From NCBI RefSeq assembly GCF_026914185.1, contig NC_070564.1, positions 7,378,001 to 7,442,000 on the forward strand: a stretch of 64,000 nt of DNA. Reading direction: 5' to 3'. Below the pieces are notes generated by a model. It did no database searches and was not told the origin of the DNA. It worked only from the letters and a program-made list of their open reading frames with translations. Positions 35,057-46,127 of this stretch are shown here, one piece after another. The first letter of the stretch is position 1, and each line of letters begins with the position of its first letter. This DNA comes from Puccinia triticina (lineage: Eukaryota; Basidiomycota; Pucciniomycetes; Pucciniales; Pucciniaceae). A program made the position numbers and the translations under genes.

Positions 35057-35142
35057 TGTGTCTGGTGAGAGTCGAACTCACGACCTCAGCTATGCTGAGA
35101 CACATACTAGAGTGCTGCCTTTACCAACTAGGCTACAGACGC
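35057..35142 (-). tRNA. tRNA-like sequence, class II (long variable arm), probably a pseudogene
   Basis: The minus strand folds into a 7 bp acceptor stem with one mismatch (GCGTCTG / CAGACAC, discriminator A), a D arm (GCCT ... AGGC with AGTTGGTAA loop), a long variable stem (CTCAGC / GCTGAG) and a perfect T arm (GTGAG TTCGACT CTCAC). A long variable arm points to a Leu or Ser type. The anticodon arm fits poorly: only four pairs (GCAC/GTGT) around an eight-base loop TCTAGTAT, so the anticodon is not defined. It could be a decayed tRNA gene or the head of a tRNA-derived SINE. It lies between nested elements. Confidence 0.55.
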
Positions 35143-35445
35143 TTGTGGCTGCCAGCTGGGTGGTTGGTTGGTAGTGCTCATGGGTCGATCCAACAGCCCT
35201 CCATACTGTGGTGATACATCATGGTAGCAGACTAACAGACAACTCAACATTAATAAACTTAGATAATAAATCCTCCTCTTTTTAAAGAGTGTTTAAAACC
35301 CTTGTAGTGGCCAAATTACCACGTAACAAGTATAGTAATTTACATTACTAGTGTTTACATCAGCACAGTTATAGTGCTAGGGCCCAAAAACCCTTATTTC
35401 TGACAGGTTTTTGCCCTAAGCTTCATAAACAGAGCTGTCACTCTG

Positions 35446-37091
35446 CAATGTAAGGCAACAAGTTTATATACATCTGCAAGTTCTTTTTCTGACCTTACAC
35501 TCTTCAGTTCTGAATGGCAGCAAGATAAGTACAGTATCCCTAGAGTGTCCCAAATCAATGAAACCGACGTCAAGTTGGCCAAAGACCTGTCAGCTGTCCT
35601 ACAGCTCTTTCTTGAGATAAAGCTTCAAGTATCAACTGGAGGTTTGGCTCAATTATCACATGTCGTGGTGTTTATCAATCAGATTACCAAGCATCTGTCG
35701 ACCATAATATCTGAGAAGGTGTTCCCCCCCGCTTTGAGGAATGCTTGCCGCGCGGTTCTAAAGCTTACAAATAAGTATTGCACCTTAACTGACTGCTCCC
35801 CGTTGTACCGAATCGCGATGAGTAAGTGACTTTGAAAGCTTGTATTTCTATTAGGGGTGATTCTCATACTCATGCCAACACTGGGTCGCTACGCTACGCT
35901 ATTTCAGCGCTACACGTTAGCGTAGCGGCAAAAAGCGCCCATCTATTTTGCATAGCGTTAGCGCGCTGTTAGCGCCGCTACGCTGCGCTAATTTTCAGCG
36001 GCGCTAACAGCGCGCCAATTCTTTGTTAGCGTTAGCGCGCTGCTACAGTCGCTACGCTACGCTGCGCTGCGCTACAGCGCTTTTAGCGGAAAAAAAGCCC
36101 TTTTTTCCCGCTAAAGGCGCTGTAGCGCAGCGTAGTGCGCGCTCTTTTGCGCCCTGCATGTGTAGCGTTAGCGCAATTGCGCGCATCTGCGCTAACGCTA
36201 CGCTATCAGCTAAAATAGCTGCGCACCGCGTGCGCGTAGCGTTAGCGCATATGCGTGCAATTGCGCTAACGCTAAGCTGAAAAATAGCGCATTTGCGCTG
36301 CACTAAGCTACGCTAACCGCTATGGTTAGCGTAGCAACCCAGTGCTGCTCATGCTATTTACCTCAGTCCTACATCCCTCATTTAAAGATCAATATTTTAA
36401 ACTTGCAGGATGGACCCAAGAATGGATCAACAAGGCGATCAGGCTTACTTGAGAGATGTGGGTTAGCAAGTATAAACCGGAAGAAGATACATCCTCAAGA
36501 CCAGAGGCTTCTAAAGCTAAAGTAAGCTGATTTCTTTGCTTGTGGGCTACATGGGGCTGACTCCCTTTTCAGCCTCAAACGGGTTTCATCTCTCAACTTG
36601 GGGCAGCATTGGCCGTGCGTGCGGTTAATTCACCATCGGACCCGATAGATGTATGGCTCTTGGGTGACATCTTCTTGGATGAATTGAATCCAGTCAACGC
36701 TGTGGAGTCGTGGCTAAAGCAGAAGGTGAGAGGAAACGAATATGGAGGGCTTGTGAATATGGCTCTGGATATATTGAGCTGTCCAGGTTGGCCTTTTTTT
36801 TCTTTCAAAATTCTCTTTTTTTATTTTTTGCTCACTCACTCCAACCGTCTGTTTCATTTAGCTACATCAGTTGACGTGGAGCAAGCGTTTAGTTTTGGTC
36901 AAAGCTACGTCACGGCAAAGAGGCACCGGCTTAGTGGGGTATCCGTGAGCAGAGGAATGATGGTAGCGTTTTATTCTAAGAATGGTAAAATACCATCTGG
37001 GGTACTGAATCGGTGGAACAAAGGGGTCAGGGATGCTAGAATGGTGAAGAAGAAGAGAAAGTTGAAGGAAGTAGTTGTAGTAGAAGAGTAG
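35446..37091 (+). pseudogene. hAT transposase, C-terminal half
   Basis: After a short exon tail and intron (35449-35507), exons 35508-35821, 36367-36521, 36573-36786 and 36862-37091 follow in frame. They encode EWQQDKYSIPR, LRNACRAVLKLTNKY, HPSFKDQYF and then the hAT C-terminal dimerisation domain: PSDPIDVW, LDILSCPATSVDVEQAFSFG, RHRLSGVSV, ending in a basic, valine-rich tail. An in-frame TGA at 36450-36452 replaces an expected Arg codon (IRLT-R-EMW). It is the continuation of 9042-13012. Confidence 0.88.
35876..36347. mobile_element. Small hAT-like element in a hAT intron (GCTAACGC-rich)
   Basis: The ends are CAACACTGGGTCGC and, inverted, CAGCACTGGGTTGC, flanked by CTCATGC (35869-35875 and 36348-36354). 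The interior is almost entirely variations on GCTAACGC/GCGTTAGC. It sits in the intron between exons ending 35821 and starting 36367, so it leaves coding sequence untouched. The CACTGGGT terminus is shared with 47699-48701. No genuine coding sequence. Confidence 0.75.
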
Positions 37092-37292
37092 TTACCATAG
37101 TGCACATGAAATGAACGGCCATTAGTCTATTGTTAATGGGAGGTACCCGCGGGTACCTGTGACAAGTACCCGGGTACCCGCTCCTGGGCACCCAGGCGTA
37201 TCCGGGTCCGGGTACGGGTGTCAGTTTTGGGCAAAAAAACAGGCGGTACCCGGACCCGCCACGGGTACCCGGGTCTACTCGTTGCATCTCTA

Positions 37293-37605
37293 CCTCAGGG
37301 ACACCTTGTGTAGGCGGGGGGTGATTTGGCGGATTTCCTACTAAGGCAGACCCCCGAAACCTTATATATGGTGCTCCAAACGGCCCCGATTTATTCCTAC
37401 CACAAGAATACACTCTTTAAAACATATGCTGAGCTTCACGGCATTAGCACACCTCAGGGACACCTTGTGTTTCCTACTAAGGCAAACCCACAAAACCTTA
37501 TCTATGGTGCTCTAAATGGCCCCATTTTTTTTTCTGCCAGAAGAATACACTCTCTAGAAAATATGCTGAGCTCCAAGGAGGTATTACCCATCAGGAACAC
37601 CTTCT
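37293..37605 (+). repeat. Subterminal repeat units of the outer element, left arm continued
   Basis: Two further units with CACCTCAGGGACACCTTGTG, CCTACTAAGGCA and TATGGTGCTC, in the same orientation as 8570-8749. Confidence 0.8.
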
Positions 37606-37717
37606 ATCAAATGTGGGTCAGCTATGCTAACCATAGCTGTCAGTGTAGCATAGCGCTGCACAAATGCACTATTATTTAGTGAAGTGTTAGCGCAACTGCG
37701 CGCATCTGCGCTAACGC
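37606..37717. repeat. GCTAACGC-rich centre of the outer element, left part
   Basis: It begins GTGGGTCAGCTATGCTAACC and is matched, inverted, by 39740-39850. Solo LTR B copy 3 interrupts it. Confidence 0.7.
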
Positions 37718-39215
37718 TGTGGTAGACGGAAAAGTGAAAAATCAAAAGTTTTTTATCATGCATATATTTACTCACCTGAGGCCCAAGATACCACTAAAAG
37801 GACCTCAGAAATCGATCCTACGGCCAATTTTACCTCTAATCACCACTGGAAGTGTCACTGGAACCCCACTGGATTGGAAGTTACACCCTCATGGACACGG
37901 CCAGCCCCAGTCATCAATCTGTCACACCCCTCAAGTCACCTTTCCCAGGTATACACATACTCAGCCCCAGCTAAACACATACTTGTGACAATACGGGACA
38001 GAGGGGGTCTTCTTGGGGCTCTGCGGTGAAGCGTGTGAGGAGGAAAAGCGGGACAAACTTTCTTTATCATTACATTATCTAGTCTAGTTACATGTTCCAC
38101 TTTCCCTCCTTTTCTTTTCTTCACTCACCTTCTCCGATTCAACTCCCACCGCACCTCCTTAGGTGCATAGTTGTTTTTCTCTCTCTCTCCATTCTCTCAT
38201 TGGCCTCCCAAGATTGGCAGCTTTAGCTCACTGCATGTCCCCTGGTGTTTCTCAGGTATTGATTGTCTCTCTCTTTTCTTCTCTATCCCTTCTCTTTCTT
38301 TTGTGCTCTCTATGCAATGAAACACTCACCTTCTCTAATTCAACTCCCACTGCACCTCCTTAGGTGCATAGTGGTTTTTCTCTTGTCGGCCTTGCAAGAT
38401 TGGCCGCTTTGGCTCACTGCGTGTCCCCGGTGTTTCTCAGGTGCATAGTCGTTTTTCTCTCTCTCTCCTTTCTCTTGTTGGCCTCCCAAGATTGGCTGCT
38501 TTAGCTCACTGCGTGTCACCGGTGTTTCTCAATACTCTCTTTCAACCCACTTATCTCCACTGCATACCAACCCCATTTCTTCTGTATTTGACATGTCCCT
38601 GCCTCATTTATGCACCCCTTGCAGCTGCATGCAGTCTTCTGACCCCATTTCTGCACCCCTTGCATTAGTCTGACACCACTCATGCACCCCTTGCATGAGG
38701 TACCCCTGTATTTGACATTTCCCTGCTTTGTTTATGCGCTCCTTGCATTAGTATGACATCACCTTTCATTTCTCACCCCACTTTTTGCCTGTATTTAGTA
38801 TCTTCTGACACCACTTGTACACAGCCCACCAGCTAAAATCCCTCATCCTGGGTCCCCCTTGTAGCTAGAATCCCTCACATTTCTCTATATAAGGAGCTCT
38901 CTCCCCCCCAGTTGTTTTCCCCTCAGCTCAGTATTCCCCAGTTATTTACATACCACCTTCACACTTACCATCACATCCACACATCACCACAACCCTCATA
39001 TTTGCAAATAACCACTGAAATCACTCTCAACTCTCACATACCTGTCATTGAACAAACTTCATCTGGAACCAGACCAGACCTATCACTTGATTAAACCTTG
39101 CCAAGCTTAGCTTGGTGGGTCTTGTTATCTGATAGCAGAAGGGCAGAGTTTTGCACCTCCATCATACCCTTCACCATTCAGCAAAAGGGTTTCACAAACT
39201 CTTTTGAGTCTTACA
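37718..39215 (-). mobile_element. Solo LTR B, copy 3
   Basis: Reverse-oriented relative of 9772-10918. On plus it starts TGTGGTAGAC and ends GAGTCTTACA. The flanks are ACGC (37714-37717) and ACAC (39216-39219), a one-mismatch 4 bp duplication matching the ACGC target of copy 2. It carries a further 548 bp insertion. Confidence 0.78.
37984..38531. mobile_element. Solo LTR C nested in LTR B copy 3 (TSD ATACT)
   Basis: It starts TGTGACAATACGGG and ends GGTGTTTCTCA between ATACT (37979-37983 and 38532-38536). The same place in copies 1 and 2 reads through. It contains three tandem subrepeats with GGTGCATAGT, TTTTTCTCTC and GCTCACTGCRTGTC. Confidence 0.75.
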
Positions 39216-39849
39216 ACACTACGTCCACAGGGTGCAAAGCTATTTTAGGTTTTAGCGTAGTGTTAGCGCAGATACGCGCAATTGCACTAACACCACAAAG
39301 GAGCGCGCGCTGCAAAAATGTGCTATATTTTAGCATAGTGTTAGCACAATTGCCCGCATCTGCGCTAACGCTACGTGCACAGGGTGTAAAGCGTTTTTGA
39401 TAGCTTTGCACCCTGTGCACGTAGTGTTAGCGCAGATGCGCGCAATTGCACTAACCCCACAAAAAGCGCTTTAGCGCAGCGTTGCTCGCGCTCTTTTGCG
39501 GGGTTAGTGCAATTGCGCGTATCTGCGCTAACACTATGCTAAAACCCAAAATAGCTTTGCACCCTGTGCACGTAGCGTTAGCGCAGATGCGCAGAATTGC
39601 GCTAACGCTACGCTAAAATATAGCGCATTTACGCAGTGCGTGCTCCTTTGTGGTGTTAGTGCAATTGCGCGTATCTGCGCTAACGCTACACTAACGCTAC
39701 GCTAACGCTACACTAAGACCTAAAATATCTTTGCACCCTGTGGACATAGCGTTAGAGCAGATGCGCGCAGTTGCGCTAACACTACAATAAATAATAGTGC
39801 ATTTGCGCAGCGCTACGCTACACTGACAGCTATGGTTAGCATAGCTGAC
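39216..39849. repeat. GCTAACGC-rich centre of the outer element, right part
   Basis: Many copies of GCGCTAACGCTA and its complement, interspersed with GCACCCTGTGCACGTAG. It can fold back on itself and pairs with 37606-37717. Short frames in it are composition artefacts. Confidence 0.7.
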
Positions 39850-40204
39850 CCACGGTTGATAGAGGTTGTTCCTGAGGTGTGCTAATGCCATGAAGCTCAG
39901 CATATGTTTTAAAGAGTGTATTCTTGTGGTAGGAATAAATCGGGGCCGTTTGGAGCACCATAGATAAGGTTTTGGGGGTTTGCCTTAGTGGGAAATCCGC
40001 CAAATCACCCCCCGCCTACACAAGGTGTCCCTGAGGTGTTCTAATGCTGTGGAGCTCAGCCTATGTTCTAAAGAGTGTATTCTTGTGGCAGAAAGGGATT
40101 GGGGCCATTTGGAGCACCTTAGATAAGGTTTTGGGGGTTGGCCTTAGTAGGAAATCCGCCAAATTAACCACCCTGTTCCACAAGGCCTTCCTGATGGTTT
40201 CTAA
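39850..40204 (-). repeat. Subterminal repeat units of the outer element, right arm
   Basis: Two inverted copies of the unit seen at 8570-8749 and 37293-37605. Confidence 0.8.
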
Positions 40205-40209
40205 TGCTT

Positions 40210-40502
40210 TAAATCTCAACATATTTTCTAGACAGTGTATCTAGATTGCTGTAAAAGTTTGGGAGCATTTGGGTGCTCCAGTGAGGAGATATAAATATTT
40301 CTCTATTTTCTGGGATTTTTTGTAAAATTCAAATCCCAACTCCCATTTTGGATTGTGGAATTACAATTCCGACTGCAAAAAGTCCTCCGGGTCCAAATGC
40401 AGTCACGAGGACCTGGGAAAGATGTCCCAAGGCGGTCCGCGCGAGATAAATTGCGTTTGGGAGTTGGTTTATTAATTTGTGGGAGTCGATTTCTCAACCC
40501 CC
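40210..40502 (-). repeat. Right TIR of the outer foldback-like element
   Basis: Reverse complement of 6741-7030. It ends in five C followed directly by the TSD TAATGATAG. Confidence 0.88.
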
Positions 40503-41892
40503 TAATGATAGTCATTCAGGATCTGATTGCCGCGCACCTCAAAAATGCTGAAAATGTTGAAGTTCACTAAACAATCTCCATTTTTGCATACCCTCATCAA
40601 ACAAAGGAATGAACTTGTGTTGCAGACCAAATAAACAACATACACCATGGGAGTTTGTTTGGCACTTGCATGCAAGTGCCATCTCTGAACTCGGTCATAG
40701 ATTTGGTTGGATCTCAGTTACATGCTGGTTTGAAGGCAAGGTTCATGTCAGCCACAACATATCCCGAAATGAACTGGAACAATACTCAATGTATTGTGTA
40801 ATGTATGTGTAATATGTATGCCATACCTATGCTGAAAACAAGGCCAAATTAATGATAAAGTTGAATTGATCCTCAATCTTGATCACCAAAGTTCCTCATG
40901 TTTTGAAGATCCTGATTTTTGACCTCTTTGTAAACTCATACCGTGATGGTTTCTCAGAAAATATTTTTACATTCATTTTCAAAGCAGGCACCAAGAATCT
41001 GCCAGGTTTTCTCAAATTGTTTCTATTATAATGGCTAAAACGTATGATGGAGTGGAGTGAGACTCTGAGAGGTCCAACGTTGATATGGTACTATGGTCTT
41101 CATTTGGCTTGCATTGGCTGAGGGGCCAACTTTTGCAAAAACCTGTAACATGTGCAGGCTTGTGTGTCACATTGTGTCACGCAAACGTACACGCGTACAT
41201 TTGTGTGACACATTGTTCCTCACACAACCATATCATGCCACATGGAGCGCCCCTGAAATACCAGGGGCTTTGGAGAATCCTTAACAAATTTTATCTGATT
41301 TTCATCCATCTGTACAAAAACCCTCTGAAGAGATTATCTGAACTCATTCACAAACCCGTGTAGCCTGAGGCTCCCCTGGACTTGTCCCAGAAATCAAACT
41401 CCCTTGGTAAAAACTTCAGCAGCTGAAGAATATCTACATATAACTAAAGGAATAGCCTCTGGGGGCCAAACAAGCCTGTACAGTTATCTGTCATGCGAGT
41501 AACGCCGGCGTCGATATCCTGTCCAAATTTATGTCATGCGAGTAACGCCGGCGTCGGTATGCATGTAACGCCGGCGTCGAAGCTCTTTGTGTATTAAGGA
41601 GTCCGTTCAAGCAGCTTTGGGTGAGACATCAACATTGCAGTTCAAATCAGACGGCTTGAACGGACTCCCTCAAGGCTCAGCAGCCAGCTCTGTGTCTCTC
41701 AAATATGTGTGCCAGTCTTCTGGAACGGAATGGCGACGCGGCACGCCCACAACTTTGTGCGGTGTGCCTGTAAGTTTAACGGAATCCGTTCAACCCATCC
41801 GTACTACATGTCTGTAAGAGACTCCGTTCAGCACCGGATGCTTGAACGGACTTGCTTCCAGATGTGTCACCGGTAAAAGTGAACACATTGAT

Positions 41893-42810
41893 AACCACTT
41901 CCGTTACAAATCTGCTTCATCAGACTCAGCTGCACACCAACAACTGAGTCTGTTGAAGCAATCTGCTTTATCAGGCTTGGCTACATACACTCCAACAACT
42001 GACCATCAGACACCACCCACTTTGATGAGTATACTGTCCCACTCATCAATTCACACCTCAATTAAATTCCCCATTCTGATTCTCAAATCTTTTCATTTTT
42101 CATTGCAAAAATGCAAAAATCCATTGAACATTTGAGAAGAGCTTATGCAGCATAATGGCAAAGTACATTCAGAGAAAGGAAATGATCTGTTGCAGCAATT
42201 TCTTTCCTTTCATTTTCTTTTCAAAATGCACAAAACAAGGCTGCCATACAAAGGGGTCTTATTGATCCTCATTATCTACATTTGACAACTCCAAGTCTGC
42301 TGGAAGGACCCCATAAATTTATACTACATCCCTGGACTCCGTTCAACGGACTCGCTTTGACTCCGTTCAGCGTTCCCTTAGGGATGTGCAGATTGCTTGG
42401 ACAGATATCCACACCTGTGTAATTTTTTTCAATGTCATTGATAACCACTTCCACAACAATTCTGCTTCATCAGACTTGGCTTCACACCAACAACCAAGTC
42501 TGTTGAAGCAATCAGCTTCATTGGACTTGGTTACACATCCATAACCTTGAAAATGGCTGATTGTACCCATCTGAACCTTCAATTTAACACATTAAATAAA
42601 CAACAAAATCAACACAATGTGCTGTTAGTTCCCCCCAACCAATCCACTCATCAGACACCACCCACTACTATTCTCCTCATCACACCTCAATTAACTTCCC
42701 CGTTCTGATTATAATCCTTTGCTTTTTTCATTGCAAAAATGCAACAATCCAATGAAAAATTGAGAAGAGCTTATGCTGCAGAACAGCAAGATAGATTCAG
42801 AGAAACACAA
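41893..42810 (+). repeat. Internal direct duplication in the Helitron-like element
   Basis: About 300 bp from TTGATAACCACTTCC (41891) through AGAAGAGCTTATGC (42131) recurs from 42436 to 42775 with substitutions. Both copies include an ATG followed by LRRAYAA. The first copy has stops soon after. Confidence 0.65.
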
Positions 42811-45166
42811 AATCATTTTGCAGCATCTTCTTACCCTTCATTTTCTTTTCACAATACCAAAAAAGAGGTGATTTAACAAGATTTCCCATATTTATAATGA
42901 TCTAGATCATCTTCATGTACACAAAACTACCAGGAAAGGATCAATTTTGGACAACAACTTTGGTAATCAACAGACCCGCCACTTTGATAATCAACAGACC
43001 AGCCACTTTGGTAATCATCAGACCAGCCACTTTAGAGAATACATACCATCACAACACACTTCAAGAAGGGTTTATAACCACGATTTTCATTTTCCCATTC
43101 CATCACAACAATTTTCAAGAGGGTTTTCTAATCCAGATGTTCATTTTCCCAAACATTATGCAAGAAAACCAAATCAAATGAAATTTCAACAACACCCACA
43201 ACAACAATCCCAAAATCAACACGTCTGAAATTCTAATGAATGAAAATTCTTACCAGTTTGACGGGAAAATTTACAATGAACCAAAAATCTCAAGAGGAAA
43301 TAACCACTTTATCATTGAAAACTTCTGGGTCATGCACTCCAATTCATACTTATCTGCCAAATTTCACTGTCACATTAATGTAGAAATTTGTGCAGTCAAA
43401 TACCTGTACAAATATTCTGATAAATCAGCCTTGGATGTTGAAGAAGATATTGATGGGGTGACTAGATTCAGATATTCTTGATGGGTAGCAGCTCCAGAAG
43501 CATGCTGGAGGATTTTCTCTTGCAAACTATCTGCAACTTATCTCTCTATAATTTGTTTTGACATCCAGTACTATACATGGCACCCCACAAGCAAAGAATG
43601 GAAGCCAAGGCAGAGGGTTTTTTGAATTGGTAGAATTTCTGCAGTTTATCCTTCTGATTCAGAAAGATGGCATTTACGGCTACTACTCAATCATGTCACT
43701 GGTGCAACCTCTCTTGAGGATCTTTGTACATTTTGAAGACAAATTTATAACAGTTTTTGTTCAGATTCTTTGGCCCAGGGTCTGTTGGAAAATGATCATT
43801 ATTTGGAAGCCACAATGGCTGAAGCAAATGAAACAATGATGCCAAATTATTTGCAAAATTTATTTGGCATACTTATAGCAACATTTCAACCTTCATACCC
43901 TCTGTGTTTATGGAATTCTTCCTACCATTACATGACTGAAGACTGGAGATCCATCAGGGATTTCAAGATGATGCACTCATGACAAATCAGATCATTGAAG
44001 TGATCAATCCAATCCTTTTACAAAATGGTCTTCAACGTGTGGATATCTCAAATTGACAATGCAAGAGATCAGCCTTTGATCAGATCATCAATGCATGTTA
44101 TTCAGAACAACCTGCTTGCTTCTTTAATGATGGTCCAGGGGGATCTGGAAAGACTTTCTGATACAACTGCTTACTGGAAAATTTCAGATCAACCCAAATA
44201 GTTGCTATCACAGGTGCAGGAAGTGGTGAGCTCTCATTTTCCCAACCACACCATCTTAATTTGTATTCTCTCTCAACCCACAGGAATTGCAGCTATGAAA
44301 ATGCAATATGGCAGGACTGCTCAGTTGAATTTTGTAATTCCTCAAAAGCTTCTGCAAAATTCAGTTTATTCAATCACAAAACATTCTCAAAAGGCTGATG
44401 TTTTGAGGCAATCAAAGCTTATCATTTGGGATGAAGCCCCAATGACACATAGACATGCCCTTGAATTGTTAAACACTGAGACAGATTACTCCAGTACTTG
44501 ATGGATTCAGATCAACCCTTTGGTGGCAAGGTAATTGTACTTGGAGGTTATTTACGTCAGGTTTTACCAGTGGTGTGGAAGGGAACATGTCCCCAGATTT
44601 TTGATGCAAGCATCTAACTTCCAGCCAATATGTGTGCATCAGGTGATCCACAATTTCAGAAGTTTCTTTTATCCTTTGGAGATGTGAAGGTATGACTCAA
44701 TAAATCAGCAAAATCAACCCACCTACTTCTATGGTCATTCATGGGGGTTCTCAGGAGCAAAATTTGAATCATCTCATAAGACTGCAAGAATATTTATTTA
44801 GAACAAATCAACTCTAGAATTCTAGAATCCATTCCATCTCAGGGAAGAACTTACACAAGCTTTGATTCTGTGCAAGATGATCCCCAAAACCTATATTTGC
44901 AAGAGTATATCAAAGGGTTGAACATCTCAGGCTCCCCACCTCATATTCTTCAACTGAAATGTGGAGTGCCAATAATAATGCTCAGGAACCTTGATTGGAC
45001 AATGGGACTTTGTAATGGAACCAGGTTGATTGTGGAAAACTTGGGTCCAAATGTGATTCACGCAAGAGTCATATCAGGTAACAGAGTTAATGATTCTGTA
45101 GCTATCCCTCACATTCCTTTCTTATCTGAACCAGACAAGTCCGGACTGCCTTTCAAGCGCATTTGA
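42739..45166 (+). pseudogene. Helitron-like replication initiator/helicase (multiply broken)
   Basis: Fragments in changing frames give, in order: MQQSNEKLRRAYAAEQQDRF; a glutamine/histidine-rich stretch; FHCHINVEICAVKYLYKY of the Helitron helicase-like N-terminal domain; YHYMTEDW; a Walker A region FNDGPGGSGKTF followed by a stop (about 44130-44160); GIAAMKMQYGRTA; LIIWDEAPMTHRHALELL; LKCGVPIIMLRNLD and GLCNGTRLIVENLG of the PIF1-type helicase C-terminus. Several frameshifts and stops make it non-functional. An intact protein would nick DNA and drive rolling-circle transposition. Confidence 0.8.
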
Positions 45167-45169
45167 AAG

Positions 45170-46127
45170 CAATTTCTTCTCATTTTCAGAGTTTATGAAT
45201 TTCCCTCATCAATATTTCCCCAACAATTGTCTTTCCAGCACAAATTTTGTTTCTTCTTCAAAAAACTTGAACTTATTTCACCAGTTTGCACTAATTGTGT
45301 TTTCTTACCAAGTTTTCATTTCAACTTTGCTTTCCTTTGACTGAATGCCTGTTATGCAGATAGTCACCCAGGAATTGCAACATCAAAGTTTTGAAAAATT
45401 TAATCCGTTTCCTATGAGCTGTCACATTACCCTTTTGCCTTTCACCTCCTGTGATTTACAAACCCCTATAACTTTAACACCCTCTGGAACCCCAAATTTG
45501 GGGGCTTCCCCTTGTGTCACATAAATTTAAACATGCGTGCTAGGGTGTCAAATTTTTCATCACTGTGCCAAGTGATGTCAAGCTGAGTGCGCATGCAGCA
45601 CCAAGGGCTTAGATGAAACCTTCACAAATTGTATGTAATTTTCAGCAATATTTACAAAAATAATTTTAGGGAGATTTTATAAAGTCATACCCAAGTCCTG
45701 GTTAATCCAAGGTTTGTCCCCCTGTACTTGTCCCCCAACTTGAACTATGTTGCAAAAACTTCAGCAACTGAAGAATGTGTCACACGAATGTACATTTGCA
45801 TGTTTTTGTGACACACTAACAGATATTAAGCTTTTCAAAATTTATGATAAACACATGATAAATTGAAATATATCATTCCAGTGGAAAATCCCTTGTTTCT
45901 GCCAAGTATTTGATATTGCTTTGCAAGGCAGTTTCAAATGTGTTATAAAATAGTTCCAATAAAACATAGAGTCAAGTTAAAGTTGGTTTCAAGTTGACTC
46001 CAACCCCTTTCCAACATGCCTTAAGTTCAATTGAGCATCATCTCACCATAAATTCATCATGACTTCAGCATGTTTTGAGGTTAATGTTCCAGGATATATC
46101 TACCAGGGTTCTTAAAAAGTATTGTGC
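45170..46127. other. 3' part of the Helitron-like region, non-coding
   Basis: It contains a direct repeat of a left-side stretch (ACTTCAGCARCTGAAGAAT at about 41420 and 45765) and a TGTGTCAC...GTGACACA palindrome near 45779, whose relative lies near 41170. No gene. Confidence 0.5.

Larger units (their letters stand above)
13018..35440. mobile_element. TG...CA element inside the hAT gene (TSD CTCTG), expanded to 22.4 kb by nesting
   Basis: It starts TGTCAGCCTTAG and ends AGAGCTGTCA between the direct repeats CTCTG (13013-13017 and 35441-35445). Removing it restores the hAT reading frame and a GT-AG intron (35449-35507) directly after the junction. Start and end resemble solo LTR A (TGTCAGCC ... 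GCTGACA), suggesting a related LTR. No second copy of either end was found inside, so it is probably a solo LTR carrying later insertions. The stretches that may belong to it are about 13018-13409 and 35060-35440. Confidence 0.72.
8750..37292 (+). mobile_element. hAT transposon with nested insertions (TSD CCTCAGGG)
   Basis: The ends are the perfect inverted repeats TAGAGATGCAA (8750-8760) and TTGCATCTCTA (37282-37292), flanked by the 8 bp duplication CCTCAGGG (8742-8749 and 37293-37300). An uninterrupted relative of the target, reading CACCTCAGGGACACCTTGTG, occurs at 37451-37470. Next to both TIRs are clusters of GGGTACCC-type palindromic motifs (about 8763-8925 and 37140-37275), plausible transposase-binding sites. 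The coding exons of one hAT transposase are split between the two ends. The 28.5 kb length comes from later insertions. Confidence 0.92.
6741..40502. mobile_element. Outer foldback-like TIR element (about 2.2 kb net, 33.8 kb with nested insertions)
   Basis: The two ends are inverted copies of about 290 bp, 6741-7030 and 40210-40502, beginning with a run of G followed by TTGAGAAATCGACTCCCA. They are flanked by the direct repeat TAATGATAG (6732-6740 and 40503-40511). Inside the TIRs both arms continue as inverted repeats of a 160-190 bp unit (8570-8749 and 37293-37605 against 39850-40204) and meet in a GCTAACGC-rich centre. No gene belongs to the element itself, so it is non-autonomous. A 9 bp duplication with long TIRs recalls Mutator-like elements, but if the last G belongs to the TIR the TSD is 8 bp. 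The superfamily is therefore unsettled. Confidence 0.85.

Noticed and set aside
35880..36340. 85-codon frames in the GCTAACGC region
   Set aside because: Simple-motif composition, open on both strands; no protein character.
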